Assembly (NCBI RefSeq): GCF_903645325.1
Contig: NZ_CAHJXQ010000002.1
Location: 310,001 to 374,000 of the forward strand
Length of the DNA stretch: 64,000 nucleotides
Direction of reading: 5' to 3'
Source of the DNA: Microbacterium tenebrionis
GTDB taxonomy: Bacteria > Actinomycetota > Actinomycetes > Actinomycetales > Microbacteriaceae
Shown here: piece by piece, positions 39,029-50,595 of the stretch
How the letters are laid out: the number at the start of each line of letters is the position of its first letter
How positions within the stretch are numbered: the stretch's first letter is position 1
Notes under the pieces: model-generated
Told to the model about the DNA's origin: nothing
Databases searched by the model: none
The model's input: the letters and a program-made list of their open reading frames with translations, nothing else
Translations under genes and position numbers: made by a program

Positions 39029-39411
39029 TCGCCATCGCCGGAATCGTCCTCTCCGCCATCATCATCGCCTTCGTGCTGTGGATGCTGCTGACGAGGCGAC
39101 TGCGCGAGAAGTACGCGGTGCTCTGGCTGGTCATCGCGCTCGCGGTGCTCGTCGCCGGCATCTTCCCCGGGCTTTGGGAAGCGCTCACCGTAGCGCTGGG
39201 GGTGCAGCTGCCATCCAACTTGCTCTTCGCCGCGGCAATCCTTCTGCTCATGGGCGTCGCGTTGCACCTGTCGTGGGAGCTGAGCGGGGCCGAGGAAGAA
39301 GTGCGTCGTCTTGCCGAAGAATCCGCGATCCTGCGCGCGGAGAGCGAGCGCTTGAGCGAACGCGTGCAGCGGCTCGAAGATCGCAAGGGCGAGGGTCAAG
39401 GCGAGCGGTGA
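39025..39411 (+). CDS. DUF2304 small membrane protein
   Basis: A 128-residue protein with three hydrophobic helices (about 2-24, 33-54, 60-85) and a charged coiled-coil tail (SGAEEEVRRLAEESAIL onward, heptad pattern). DUF2304 proteins accompany polyprenyl-phosphate GT2s; in mycobacteria the homologue is reported to support that enzyme. The ATG overlaps the previous stop. Its last 16 nt overlap the convergent GT2 gene at 39396. Confidence 0.88.
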   Translation: MIAIAGIVLSAIIIAFVLWMLLTRRLREKYAVLWLVIALAVLVAGIFPGLWEALTVALGVQLPSNLLFAAAILLLMGVALHLSWELSGAEEEVRRLAEESAILRAESERLSERVQRLEDRKGEGQGER

Positions 39412-40406
39412 GCAGCGTGACGGGCGGCTTCGCGCCCACCGCTGAGCAGGCCGGCGAGCCAACTCGCGCGGTACTCCAGAACGAAACGGGCGGGCACGAC
39501 GCCCGACCTGGCAGCCCTGCGTAGAAGCGTGTTCAGTGCCGGCCAACGGCGTCCGGCGCCGAACGCCGCTTCGATCCGCTCATCCGGGAGACCCGTGCGC
39601 GACCGGAGCGTGTCGACCATGACCTGTCGCCAACCGACGTACGTCCAGAAAGTCATGCGCATCAACGACAGAGGGGAGCGAGATCCCTCATAACGCTGCG
39701 CCAACGAAAGAACATTTCGCACTGAGGCGGCGAGGCCTGCGTTCTCCAGGCGACTGGGGTCGCCGAACACATTCGCATCGTGCTGCACATAGTCCTGCAC
39801 CACGTCGTCGACGATCCGCGTGCCGCGGTACGCCCCCGCGACTACGGCCAACCAGTGATCGTGGGTGGCGACACGGCTCGAGACGACGGGAAAGGGAAGC
39901 GCCGTGGCGAGAATGGCTGCGTCGAGCACACAGAGTGAACCGGTGAACTGATTCGACAGCAGCGTGAGGATCGCGCCGTGGTCGCCGCGATCGGTCACCC
40001 CGGTGATCTCGCCGGACGGATAGCGCACCAGACGCGCCTGTCCGGAGACCAGCGACACCTCTTTCAGATGAGGCAGAAGAGCGGCGATCTTGTTCGGTTC
40101 CCACCGATCGTCCTGATCGCACAGGGCGATCCAGGCAGCGTCCTCGCTGACGGCGCGGAGCCCGTACTCGAAATTGTGATAGAAACCGCGGCGCGAGCCG
40201 TCGCCCACAACCCGGAAGCGCTCATCCCCGCCGACGATGTCGGAGACAAGGCTCTCCACCGCATCTCGCTCGCCATCGACTGAGACGATGCATTCCCACT
40301 CTCGAATGCTCTGATCCTGCAAGGAGCGCAACTGGGCGCGGAAGAGCTCCGGATCGGGGGAGTACGCGGCCAGGACGATGGCACCGCGGCCAGGCTCGGA
40401 GGTCAT
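39396..40406 (-). CDS. Glycosyltransferase family 2
   Basis: A 336-residue GT2: IVLAAYSPDPELFRAQLRSL, VSVDGERDAVESL, GFYHNFEYGL, WIALCDQDDRWEPNKI (the DQDD metal site typical of rhamnosyltransferase-like GT2s), GSLCVLDAAIL and ATHDHWLAVVAGA. A C-terminal helical segment rich in Arg suggests membrane association. It is divergent from the rhamnosyltransferase-like gene at 40464 by 57 bp. A rhamnosyl donor is plausible given the rml genes but unproven. Confidence 0.85.
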   Translation of the reverse strand: MTSEPGRGAIVLAAYSPDPELFRAQLRSLQDQSIREWECIVSVDGERDAVESLVSDIVGGDERFRVVGDGSRRGFYHNFEYGLRAVSEDAAWIALCDQDDRWEPNKIAALLPHLKEVSLVSGQARLVRYPSGEITGVTDRGDHGAILTLLSNQFTGSLCVLDAAILATALPFPVVSSRVATHDHWLAVVAGAYRGTRIVDDVVQDYVQHDANVFGDPSRLENAGLAASVRNVLSLAQRYEGSRSPLSLMRMTFWTYVGWRQVMVDTLRSRTGLPDERIEAAFGAGRRWPALNTLLRRAARSGVVPARFVLEYRASWLAGLLSGGREAARHAAHRSP

Positions 40407-40448
40407 CGCTCATCCTCCCGGTCTGAGTTTCGCATCAGCGAATGAGGC

Positions 40449-40454
40449 TAGTCT
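40449..40454 (+). promoter_or_regulatory. Probable -10 box
   Basis: TAGTCT, 9 nt before the ATG at 40464, giving a leader of at most a few nucleotides. Confidence 0.4.
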
Positions 40455-40463
40455 AGGTGCGCG

Positions 40464-41420
40464 ATGAAACCGAATCTTCCAACCGCCTGGGCGGTGTTCA
40501 CGACGTTCCGCCCTGGTGCGGAAGCGGAGGATGCCGTGGCTTCGGTGTCGGCGCAGGTCGACGGAGTGATCGTCGTCGACGACGGGTCCGGCCCGGTCGC
40601 CGACGCGGCTCTCGATCGTCTCGCAGCCAGTGGGGTCACCGTGCATCGACAGCACGTGAACAGCGGCATCGCAGGAGCTCTCAACACCGGCATCCGCCTC
40701 GCGCGTGAGTCCGGCGCGGAGGTCGTGATCACCTTCGACCAGGACTCGCTCGTGCCTGCCGGCTTCGTCGACGCGTTGCGTACCGCATATGACGCGGCCA
40801 GCGCCGACGACGTCCGGGTCGGCGTGATCGTGCCGGAGTACTTCGCGGCGGTCCGTCAGGCGCGCGGAGCGATCGCAACGTACGGTCCCGCGGCGAACGT
40901 CATCCAGTCGGGAATGCTGCTGCCGCTGGACGTGGTGGACAGAATCGGCGAACTGCGCGCGGATTACTTCATCGACCTCGTGGATACCGAGTTCGAGCTG
41001 CGACTGCGCCGCGAGGGGTACGCGGTACTCGCTGCTGCGGGTCTGCGCCTCGGGCATGCGCTCGGCACCCAGTACCGCCGAGAGCTCTTCGGCCGTGCGG
41101 TGCGCCTGCCCGGCATCCCGCCCGAGATCACGCTGAGCACGCCGTTCCGCTACTTCTATCGCGTGCGCAACAGGATCGTCCTCAACCGCGAGTACCTGTG
41201 GGCAGCGCCGGTGCAGATCCTCCGGGACACGCTTCTCGACGGAATCCACTTCGTCAACGCTCTCGGGGTGGCGCGACCCCGCCGTGCGCTGTGGCGTCTG
41301 TATCGTGCGGCCATCAACGCAGCGATCCGCGGGCGCATGGGCCGCATGCCCGATGCGCTGCAGCCGGTTGCCGACAGCATCATCTGGGACGCGTCGGTGC
41401 TCGAGCGGGAGCATACGTGA
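40464..41420 (+). CDS. Rhamnosyltransferase-like glycosyltransferase family 2
   Basis: A 318-residue GT2 of the RfbF/WbbL type: AVFTTFRPGAEAEDAV, VIVVDDGSGPVADAAL, NSGIAGALNTGI, VVITFDQDSLVPAGF (DQDS metal site), YFIDLVDTEFELRLRREGY and a C-terminal FRYFYRVRNRIVLNREY segment. This layout is characteristic of dTDP-rhamnose-using transferases, supported by the nearby rml genes. The stop overlaps the next start as GTGA. Confidence 0.85.
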   Translation: MKPNLPTAWAVFTTFRPGAEAEDAVASVSAQVDGVIVVDDGSGPVADAALDRLAASGVTVHRQHVNSGIAGALNTGIRLARESGAEVVITFDQDSLVPAGFVDALRTAYDAASADDVRVGVIVPEYFAAVRQARGAIATYGPAANVIQSGMLLPLDVVDRIGELRADYFIDLVDTEFELRLRREGYAVLAAAGLRLGHALGTQYRRELFGRAVRLPGIPPEITLSTPFRYFYRVRNRIVLNREYLWAAPVQILRDTLLDGIHFVNALGVARPRRALWRLYRAAINAAIRGRMGRMPDALQPVADSIIWDASVLEREHT

Positions 41421-42670
41421 GTTACGCCGGCGCTCGTCGCACGGTCGGGCGGCTCAGCGGCTTCACCGTATCGGTGCTCCTGGTCACTGTTCTCGGAATC
41501 GTCTCGATCCCGCTGCTGACTGCTTCGGTGGGGGACATCGCGTGGGGCAGGCTCGCACTGGTACAGACCGTTTCCCAGTTCGGGGGCATCCTAGTCGCGT
41601 TCGGGTGGGGAGCGGTCGGTGCCGCCACAGTGGCTGGTACGCCCATCGGACGGCGTCCCGCGTTCTTCCGGCGCTCTTTGCAGGCCAGGGCCCTGTTGTA
41701 CGTGTGCGTCTTTCCGGTTCTCGCACTGCTCTTGGTCATTCTCACCCGTGGTGAACTGATCGTCTCGATCCTCGGCGCGGCCGTCTATCTGCTGCCGTAT
41801 CTCAACGCGAGCTGGTATTTCACGGGTGAGGGGCGCCCGAAGCGACTGCTGGTCCTCGATACCGTACCCACCATCGCCGGCGCGGTGCTCGGACTCGTGG
41901 GTACGTGGATGACCGGAGAGCTCTGGGTCTATCTACTCTTCCAAGGCCTCGGCTACATTGCGGCGGTGAGCTTGTCGGCTCTGGTCGTGCAACGATCGCC
42001 GCAGGACGCCGATTTCGTGGACCGTACGCCTCTGACATCGCTCCTCGCCTCCCAACGGCACGCCGTCTCGGCGACGCTCGTGAGCGGACTGTACGTCACT
42101 CTGCCCATGGTCGCTGTTCAGACGTTCCTGCCCGGATTGCAGCCGATGTATGCGTATGCCGATCGGCTGTTCAAATACGCGTCCATCGCATTCCTGCCCA
42201 TCCAGCAGTTCTTTCAGAGCTGGGTCCCAGTCGATGACGGCGGTCGACGTCGACGCATGCGCGTAGCGTCGCTCGCGGCCATCGCCATCGGCATCATCGC
42301 GGGCGCTCTGATCGCAGTGCTCAGTCCCTGGGTGTCGACGCTGCTCTCGGTCGGCAGGATCACGGTGCCGATAACGGTGTCGCTGCCGCTCGGTGTGGCA
42401 TTCGTCGGGATCGCTGCAGCGGCGGTGGTCGGCTACGCCTGCCTGGTGAGTCTCGGGCGGGTTCGAGCGCTTGCGATCTCGACCGCGATCGGCGCGGCCG
42501 TCGGCGCGCCGATGATCATCCTGTTCGCAATCATCGGCTCGCTGCCGGCTGTCGCATGGGCGGTTGCGATCTCCGAACTGTGCGTCGCGGGATACCAGCT
42601 GATGGTGCTGCGAGGGGCGCTGCACGAGAGCGCGGCGAGGCCGAATGATCTCCTGGAAGGCGAGTCATGA
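41417..42670 (+). CDS. Polysaccharide flippase (Wzx-like, MOP superfamily)
   Basis: A 417-residue membrane protein with about twelve helices, beginning LSGFTVSVLLVTVLGIVSIPLL with LVQTVSQFGGILVAFGWG and YLLPYLNASWYFTGEGRPKR, the pattern of oligosaccharide-lipid flippases. It would move undecaprenyl-linked repeat units outward. Its presence next to two ABC exporters implies a second route of glycan export or a separate decoration pathway. The GTG at 41417 overlaps the GT2 stop; the stop overlaps the next ATG. Confidence 0.85.
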   Translation: MSYAGARRTVGRLSGFTVSVLLVTVLGIVSIPLLTASVGDIAWGRLALVQTVSQFGGILVAFGWGAVGAATVAGTPIGRRPAFFRRSLQARALLYVCVFPVLALLLVILTRGELIVSILGAAVYLLPYLNASWYFTGEGRPKRLLVLDTVPTIAGAVLGLVGTWMTGELWVYLLFQGLGYIAAVSLSALVVQRSPQDADFVDRTPLTSLLASQRHAVSATLVSGLYVTLPMVAVQTFLPGLQPMYAYADRLFKYASIAFLPIQQFFQSWVPVDDGGRRRRMRVASLAAIAIGIIAGALIAVLSPWVSTLLSVGRITVPITVSLPLGVAFVGIAAAAVVGYACLVSLGRVRALAISTAIGAAVGAPMIILFAIIGSLPAVAWAVAISELCVAGYQLMVLRGALHESAARPNDLLEGES

Positions 42671-43419
42671 CCGAGCTGCGCGTCAGCGTCTGCATGGCGA
42701 CGTATAACGGCGCGTCCTTTGTGCGGGAGCAACTGGATTCGATCCTCGCTGAACTCGAGCCGCAGGACGAGGTCATCATCGTCGATGACGCCTCAGGAGA
42801 CGCGACCGTCGCCTTGCTCGAATCCATTGAGGACCCTCGCGTTTCAGTTCATCCGCGCGCTGAGAACCTCGGGTACGTGCGCACGTTCGAGCAGGCGCTC
42901 GCTCTCGCGACCGGCGATGTGGTGATGCTGTCGGATCAAGACGACATCTGGATCCCGGGTCGGCGCGCTTTGCTGCTCGAGGCGACCGCGACTGCAGGCG
43001 TCGCGGCTTCCAATCTCGTGCTCCTGGGCACCGATGCACCATTGCGCTCGCCGTTGACCGGTCACGACTGGCTCCTCAGGGCGGAGGATGCTCCGAGACG
43101 TAGACGGAACCAATGGCGAATGCTGATCGGAGACGCGCCGTACTTCGGGTGCGCGATGGCTGTCAGACGCGACTTCCTGGGTCGAGTGCTGCCGTTTCCT
43201 GGTTACCTCACTGAATCTCATGATCTGTGGATCGCCACGATGGCCAATGCCGATGGCGAACTCGCGCATGTGGAGCAGCCGACTCTGCGCCGCAGGCTGC
43301 ACGCCGAGAACGCGTCGAGCGAGAGACCACGCGGAGTCCGCAAAGCGCTGCAGTCGCGGCTGCTGCTGCTGCGGCTGTGGGGCGAGGCACGTCGCCGCGC
43401 GCGACGCCGTCGGGCCTGA
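42667..43419 (+). CDS. Glycosyltransferase family 2
   Basis: A 250-residue GT2: VSVCMATYNGASFVREQLDSI, VIIVDDASGDATVALLES, NLGYVRTFEQAL, VVMLSDQDDIWIPG (metal site), APYFGCAMAVRRDFL and LTESHDLWIATMANADG. The DQDD form resembles the GT2 at 39396. ATGA overlap with the flippase gene makes a three-gene operon from 40464. It ends in a basic ARRRARRRRA tail. It is convergent with the acyltransferase at 43428, 8 bp away. Confidence 0.87.
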   Translation: MTELRVSVCMATYNGASFVREQLDSILAELEPQDEVIIVDDASGDATVALLESIEDPRVSVHPRAENLGYVRTFEQALALATGDVVMLSDQDDIWIPGRRALLLEATATAGVAASNLVLLGTDAPLRSPLTGHDWLLRAEDAPRRRRNQWRMLIGDAPYFGCAMAVRRDFLGRVLPFPGYLTESHDLWIATMANADGELAHVEQPTLRRRLHAENASSERPRGVRKALQSRLLLLRLWGEARRRARRRRA

Positions 43420-43427
43420 AGGCGTCG

Positions 43428-44507
43428 TCAGGAGGCGCTGGAGTGCGCCGGCACCGCGGTCCTGCCGCGCGCCAGCCGCATCACAGGTCGCTCGACGAGG
43501 AACCAGCTCGCCAGCGCGAGCAGCGTGGTCGCCACGGCAGTGATCAGGATGTACACGACGATTCCGAACTGCGCGCCGCCGAAGATGAAGATCAATTGCT
43601 GCATCGGCCAGGCGTAGATGTAGAAGCCGTACGAGATGTCGTTGCGGGCGATCCAGTCGGGTTGCCGCACGACTGTCGACAAGTAGAGCAGGGCGTAGCA
43701 GAGGAACGGCGCGGCAAGCGGTCCGCCGGCGATGGGGACGAGCACCATCAGCACAGCAGCGATCGGTGCGGCGATGAGACCCAACAGCGGCACGTACGAC
43801 CAGCGCTGAATGATGAGATAGACCAGCGAGCCCCCGAGGAAGTAGGGCAGCAATCGCGCGAGCAACTCGAAATCACTGTCGAGTCCACCCGTCGTCCCCG
43901 TTGCCATGAGAATTCGCACGGCGATCGACAACGCCCAAAGCCCGGCGGTGAGCAGTACAGAGCGACGGAACACCGCGAGCCCGCCGAGAACCCAGACGAT
44001 GAGGTAGCAGACGAATTCGAAGTACAGCGTCCACAGCGAGCCGTTCCACGTGTTCGCGTACGGGACTGTGCTCAGCGACTCGCCGATCGCATAGTGGTCG
44101 ATGTGCAGGAACAGGTTGCCCCAGACGTATTCGAGGGGAGTGGGCCCGGTCGTCGCATAGCCTGCGAGCGAGCCGTGTGCAGCCAGCATCGCGATCGGTC
44201 CGAACACGGCGGCTGTCAGTAGCAAGCAGATCACGAACGCAGGCATGATGCGGGCGATGCGGTGCACGAGGAATGCGCCTGCGTCGGTGCGCAGGCGCGA
44301 TCTCGTGATCAAGAAACCGCTGATCACGAAGAAGCCGATCACCGCCCACCCGCCGAGATTCTCACCGTTGAACCCTGGAGACCAGTCGTAGCCCGCGGTG
44401 TAATACGCGTGCGCGATCAGGACGAGAGCCGCGAGGATCAGACGGAACAGGTTCAGGCTGTTCGTGCGGAAGGGGAACTCCCGCGGCTCGTGCAACGCGC
44501 GTGTCAC
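43428..44507 (-). CDS. Acyltransferase 3 family membrane protein
   Basis: A 359-residue polytopic O-acyltransferase without an SGNH domain. The opening FRTNSLNLFRLILAALVLIAHAYY holds the conserved His region; GWAVIGFFVISGFLITRSRL, FLVHRIARIMPAF and NGSLWTLYFEFVCYL (the E-F motif) follow, with about ten helices. It should acetylate a surface glycan. The GTG start overlaps the epimerase stop, making a run GT2, epimerase, acyltransferase. Confidence 0.88.
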   Translation of the reverse strand: MTRALHEPREFPFRTNSLNLFRLILAALVLIAHAYYTAGYDWSPGFNGENLGGWAVIGFFVISGFLITRSRLRTDAGAFLVHRIARIMPAFVICLLLTAAVFGPIAMLAAHGSLAGYATTGPTPLEYVWGNLFLHIDHYAIGESLSTVPYANTWNGSLWTLYFEFVCYLIVWVLGGLAVFRRSVLLTAGLWALSIAVRILMATGTTGGLDSDFELLARLLPYFLGGSLVYLIIQRWSYVPLLGLIAAPIAAVLMVLVPIAGGPLAAPFLCYALLYLSTVVRQPDWIARNDISYGFYIYAWPMQQLIFIFGGAQFGIVVYILITAVATTLLALASWFLVERPVMRLARGRTAVPAHSSAS

Positions 44508-45640
44508 TTGAGCAGGTTCCGCTCCGCCATCTCATCGAGCGAACGCTGGTACGAGTCCTGCTCGACGGGCTCGGTGAGCACCCACTGCGCGAAGGCCGCG
44601 ACACCGTCCCTGAAAGAAACGGCGGGGGTGAACCCGAGCTGGCGGCTCATCTTGCTCGTGTCGGCGATGTTGTGCCGGATGTCGCCGAGGCGGTAATTGC
44701 CGGACACCCGAGTCGGGACTTCTCTGCCGAGTCCCGCGAACAGCGCGGAGACGACCTCGTTGACGGTGGTTCCGACGCCAGAGCCGACGTTGAAGATCTC
44801 ACCGACCGCCGCGGGATGAGTTGCCGCGAGGAAGGTGGCCTCGACCACGTCGTCGATGTAGACGAAGTCGCGGCTCTCCTCGCCATCCTCGAAGATGTTG
44901 ATCTCCTTGCCTTGGCGGATCAGCGTCGAGAAGATCGAGAGGATGCCGGTATACGGGTTCTTCAAGGATTGTCCCGGACCGTACACGTTCTGGTAGCGCA
45001 CAGAGGTCGCGTCGATCCCCAGCGTGGGGGCGACGGTCATGATCAGCGCTTCCTGCATCTGTTTGGTGATGCCGTAGACCGACGACGGGTGAAGCAGTGC
45101 TGTTTCATCAGTCGGCGTCAGCGTGAGCGCGCCTTCGCCGGGGTGATGAACCTCGAAGTCGCCAGCCGCCATGTCTGCATCGGCCCGATGGCCCGGGTAG
45201 ACGGTTCTGCCGTCCTCTGTGAGGTAGGCGCCTTCGCCGTAAATCGATCGTGATGAAGCGATGACGACGCGTTGCACCGAGTGCTTGTCGTTGGCCAGGA
45301 TGTCGAGCAGCTTGGACGTGCCGCCCACGTTCGTCGCCGTGTACCGGTCGATCTCATACATCGACTGGCCGGTGCCGGTCTCGGCGGCGAGATGGATGAC
45401 GATCGTCGCCCCTTCGAGTGCGCGCCGGAGGTGGTCAGGTGAAGTCACACTGCCTTCGAGGACCGTGGCGACTTCACTGACGTCGCGGAGAAGGGGAGAG
45501 GTGGTGGCGGGGTCGTCGCCGTGCACTTGCTTCTCGAGCGAGTCCAGGACCGTTACCCGGTGTCCGTCTCGTGCGAAGCGGCGCGCCAGGTGCGAGCCGA
45601 TGAAGCCCGCTCCGCCGGTGATGAGTACCTGTTCGACCAT
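44504..45640 (-). CDS. NAD-dependent epimerase/dehydratase (nucleotide-sugar)
   Basis: A 378-residue extended SDR. NAD site [65 protein letters not shown] (catalytic Tyr/Lys), RYQNVYGPGQSLKNPYTGI and RDFVYIDDVVEATFL are visible. The SSRSIYGEG and long insertion after it point to the dTDP-rhamnose 4-epimerase / dTDP-6-deoxy-talose type more than to GalE, but UDP-glucose 4-epimerase activity, which would feed UDP-galactose to Glf, cannot be excluded. No other galE candidate is visible in the window. Confidence 0.82.
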   Translation of the reverse strand: MVEQVLITGGAGFIGSHLARRFARDGHRVTVLDSLEKQVHGDDPATTSPLLRDVSEVATVLEGSVTSPDHLRRALEGATIVIHLAAETGTGQSMYEIDRYTATNVGGTSKLLDILANDKHSVQRVVIASSRSIYGEGAYLTEDGRTVYPGHRADADMAAGDFEVHHPGEGALTLTPTDETALLHPSSVYGITKQMQEALIMTVAPTLGIDATSVRYQNVYGPGQSLKNPYTGILSIFSTLIRQGKEINIFEDGEESRDFVYIDDVVEATFLAATHPAAVGEIFNVGSGVGTTVNEVVSALFAGLGREVPTRVSGNYRLGDIRHNIADTSKMSRQLGFTPAVSFRDGVAAFAQWVLTEPVEQDSYQRSLDEMAERNLLK

Positions 45641-45661
45641 GAATGGGACCTCTCGGATGTG

Positions 45662-47736
<2,075 letters not shown>

Positions 47737-47741
47737 CGCGG

Positions 47742-47759
47742 CCAGCGTCCGACCGCTGG
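47742..47759. terminator. Small hairpin between convergent glf and ugd genes
   Basis: CCAGCG (47742-47747) and CGCTGG (47754-47759) in the 28-bp gap; short and without a T-tract, so a weak terminator at best. Confidence 0.25.
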
Positions 47760-47764
47760 GCTGC

Positions 47765-48931
47765 TCAGTCGCGACCGTAGATATCGCGGGTGTAGACCTT
47801 CTCGGCGACATCGTCGAGCACCGCCACGCTTCGGTTCGCGATGATCACATCCGACCGGCGCTTGAACTCATCGATGTCCGCGATGACCTCCGAGTGGAAG
47901 TACTCGGCCTCCTGCAGCGTTGGCTCGTACACGATCACGGGAATGCCCTTGGCCTTAATCCGCTTCATGATGCCCTGGATGGCCGACTCCCGGAAGTTGT
48001 CGGACCCCTCCTTCATGATCAGGCGATATATGCCCACCGTCTCGGGGTTGCGGGCCAGGATGTCGTCGGCGATGAAGTCCTTGCGAGTGCGGTTCGCATC
48101 GACGATCGCCCCGATGAGGTTCTGTGGAACATCTTCATAGTTTGCAAGCAACTGCTTGGTGTCCTTCGGCAGGCAGTAACCGCCGTAGCCGAATGACGGG
48201 TTGTTGTAGTGCGATCCGATACGCGGATCCAGCCCCACGCCGTTGATGATCTGTGCCGTGTTCAGACCGCGCGAAGCCGCATAGGTGTCGAGCTCGTTGA
48301 AGTAGGCCACGCGCAGGGCGAGATACGTGTTCGAGAACAGCTTGATCGCCTCGGCTTCGGTTGCCTCCGTGAGCAGCACCGGCACCTCGGCCTCCAGGCT
48401 GCCTTCGAGCAGAAGCTCCGCGAATTGCTGCCCGACCTCGCCTCGGTCGCCGACGACGATTCTCGACGGGTGCAGATTGTCGTACAGCGCGCGACCCTCG
48501 CGCAGAAACTCGGGTGAGAAGGTGATGCTCGCACCGGGATGAGCAGCGCGCAGCGACTCGGTGAAACCTACGGGAACGGTGGATTTGATCACGATCCGCG
48601 CGCGCGGATTGATGCGGAGTGCGGTCGCTACGACGCCCTCCACCGTCGACGTATCGAAGTGGTTGGTCTCCACGTCGTAGTTGGTCGGTGTGGCGATCAG
48701 CACGAAATCCGCCTCCGCATACGCGGTCTCCCCATCGAGACTTGCTGTGAGATCGAGAGGCTGATTGGCCAGATAGTCGGCAAGCTCCACGTCGACGATC
48801 GGCGATTGCTTTGCCGTGATCTGCGCAATCCGCTCCGCGTTGATGTCGACAGCAGTGACATGGTGGTGACGGGCCAGAATGACCGCGTTCGATAGTCCGA
48901 CGTACCCGGTACCGACAACGACGATATGCAT
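47765..48931 (-). CDS. UDP-glucose 6-dehydrogenase
   Basis: A 388-residue nucleotide-sugar dehydrogenase oxidising UDP-glucose to UDP-glucuronate. Seen: [17 protein letters not shown] (NAD loop), [34 protein letters not shown], the invariant Lys region [17 protein letters not shown] and catalytic Cys253 in [12 protein letters not shown]. The FSPEFLREG and [12 protein letters not shown] form suits Ugd more than UDP-ManNAc dehydrogenase. It implies uronic acid in one of the polymers. AAGGGAA precedes the ATG. It is convergent with glf. Confidence 0.9.
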   Translation of the reverse strand: MHIVVVGTGYVGLSNAVILARHHHVTAVDINAERIAQITAKQSPIVDVELADYLANQPLDLTASLDGETAYAEADFVLIATPTNYDVETNHFDTSTVEGVVATALRINPRARIVIKSTVPVGFTESLRAAHPGASITFSPEFLREGRALYDNLHPSRIVVGDRGEVGQQFAELLLEGSLEAEVPVLLTEATEAEAIKLFSNTYLALRVAYFNELDTYAASRGLNTAQIINGVGLDPRIGSHYNNPSFGYGGYCLPKDTKQLLANYEDVPQNLIGAIVDANRTRKDFIADDILARNPETVGIYRLIMKEGSDNFRESAIQGIMKRIKAKGIPVIVYEPTLQEAEYFHSEVIADIDEFKRRSDVIIANRSVAVLDDVAEKVYTRDIYGRD

Positions 48932-49048
48932 GAACGCGAATTCCCTTCAACGAGCGCCTGACGGAAAGCCGGCCATCACCAGGGTAGCCCGGACACGCGC
49001 TGCACACGATTGAGGCCCCATGTTGCAGAGGCAGGGGCCAAGGATCGT

Positions 49049-49054
49049 TAGACT
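49049..49054 (+). promoter_or_regulatory. Leaderless -10 box for second exporter
   Basis: TAGACT ends 7 nt before the GTG at 49062. Confidence 0.55.
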
Positions 49055-49061
49055 CGGAGCC

Positions 49062-49856
49062 GTGAGTCACGCTGCGGTCGGGGCGCCGGGGACGCCCCGG
49101 CGGTATCTGCATTCGCTGTGGTTGCTGTCCGCTCGCGACCTGAAGGTCCGGTACGCGACGAGCCTTCTGGGCTACCTCTGGTCGGTGCTCGATCCGCTGG
49201 TCATGAGCGCCATCTACTGGTTCGTGTTCACGCAGGTGTTCAAGCGCGACGTCGGTGAGGATCCGTACATCGTCTTCCTCATCAGCGCGCTGCTGCCGTG
49301 GGTGTGGTTCAACTCGTCGGTGTCGGACTTCACGAAGGCGTTCAAGAAGGATTCCCGCCTCGTGCGTTCCACCAACATCCCTCGCTCGATCTGGGTGAAC
49401 CGCATCGTGCTGAGCAAGGGCATGGAGTTCCTGTTCTCGTTACCGGTGCTGGCCCTGTTCGCGATCTTCTCCCCGGGCACGCAATTCGGCTGGGGCATTC
49501 TGTGGTTCCCTGTCGCGGTTCTCCTGCAGGTGGTGCTTCTCGTCGGCCTGGGGATGCTCGTCGCCCCGTTGTGCGCGCTCTATTCAGACCTCGAACGCAC
49601 GACCGGGCTGATTCTGCGGGCGCTGTTCTATGCGACGCCGATCATCTACAGTGTTTCGAACTTGCCCGGGCCGTTCGAAGTGATCGGGTCATTCAACCCG
49701 TTGGCCGGGATCTTCACGATGTATCGCATGGCGTTCTTCCCCGATCAATGGCACACCAATACCGTGGTGATCGGCGTGGTCATGAGCCTCGCGATCTTCG
49801 CACTGGGCTGGTGGGTGTTCCGCACTCTCGAGCGTCCCGTGCTGAAGGAGTTGTGA
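49062..49856 (+). CDS. ABC-2 type polysaccharide exporter, permease (second system)
   Basis: A 264-residue permease: LWLLSARDLKVRYATSLLGYLWSVLDPLVM is the family opening, DSRLVRSTNIPRSIWVNRIV the cytoplasmic loop, six helices in all. In M. tuberculosis the galactan exporter pair (Rv3781/Rv3783) flanks glfT1; here the exporter pair lies next to GlfT1/GlfT2-like genes, so a galactan-type substrate is proposed. The GTG at 49062 is chosen over an upstream ATG because TAGACT is 7 nt before it and the family start follows directly. Confidence 0.9.
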   Translation: MSHAAVGAPGTPRRYLHSLWLLSARDLKVRYATSLLGYLWSVLDPLVMSAIYWFVFTQVFKRDVGEDPYIVFLISALLPWVWFNSSVSDFTKAFKKDSRLVRSTNIPRSIWVNRIVLSKGMEFLFSLPVLALFAIFSPGTQFGWGILWFPVAVLLQVVLLVGLGMLVAPLCALYSDLERTTGLILRALFYATPIIYSVSNLPGPFEVIGSFNPLAGIFTMYRMAFFPDQWHTNTVVIGVVMSLAIFALGWWVFRTLERPVLKEL

Positions 49857-50593
49857 TGCAGGCAGCTATCGAGGTGCAGGGCCTCGGCGTGCAGTTCCGA
49901 CGCAACCGCCGTGGCCGCCGGAGCTTCAAGGATCTCTTCGCCGACGCCTCGCGACGCAGTCGCCCCGGGGAGTTCTGGGCGTTGCGCGATGTCTCGTTCA
50001 CCGTGCAGCAGGGCGATTCGATCGGCGTGGTCGGTCGTAACGGTCAGGGCAAGTCGACGCTGTTGAGGCTCGTCGCGGGAGTTCTGCTGCCTGACGAGGG
50101 CTCGGTCACGGTGCACGGGGGAGTGGCGCCCCTGATCGAACTCACCGGTGGTTTCGTCGGCGACCTGACCGTGCGTGAGAACGTGCGACTGACCGCGGGG
50201 CTGCACGGCATGGCCAAGGCCGAGATCACGCGGCGCTACGCCGACATGATCGCATTCGCCGAGCTCGAGGACTTTCAGGAGACGCCCTACAAGCACCTGT
50301 CGAACGGTATGAAGGTCCGCCTGGCGTTCTCGGTTGTGTCACAGCTCGACGAGCCCATCCTGCTCGTCGACGAAGTGCTCGCCGTTGGCGACAAGGCCTT
50401 CCGTGAGAAGTGCTACAAGCGCATCGACGAACTGCTCGCCGAGGGGCGCACACTCTTCTTCGTCAGCCACAACGAGCGGGATCTGCGCCGTTTCTGCAAG
50501 CGTGGACTGTACCTGAACAAAGGGGAGCTCGTGCTCGATGCCGGGATCAACGACGTCCTCGACCGCTACAACGCTGACTCCGGCGTGAGCTGA
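49856..50593 (+). CDS. ABC-2 type polysaccharide exporter, ATP-binding subunit (second system)
   Basis: A 245-residue subunit: Walker A VGRNGQGKST (Gln for the usual Ser/Ala), APLIELTGGFVGDLTVREN, signature HLSNGMKVRLAFSVV, Walker B PILLVDEVLAVGD and FFVSHNERDLRRFCKRG. It lacks a C-terminal carbohydrate-binding domain, like the first system. The ATG overlaps the permease stop (TGATG). It is convergent with the small membrane-protein gene at 50596, 2 bp away. Confidence 0.93.
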   Translation: MQAAIEVQGLGVQFRRNRRGRRSFKDLFADASRRSRPGEFWALRDVSFTVQQGDSIGVVGRNGQGKSTLLRLVAGVLLPDEGSVTVHGGVAPLIELTGGFVGDLTVRENVRLTAGLHGMAKAEITRRYADMIAFAELEDFQETPYKHLSNGMKVRLAFSVVSQLDEPILLVDEVLAVGDKAFREKCYKRIDELLAEGRTLFFVSHNERDLRRFCKRGLYLNKGELVLDAGINDVLDRYNADSGVS

Positions 50594-50595
50594 CC

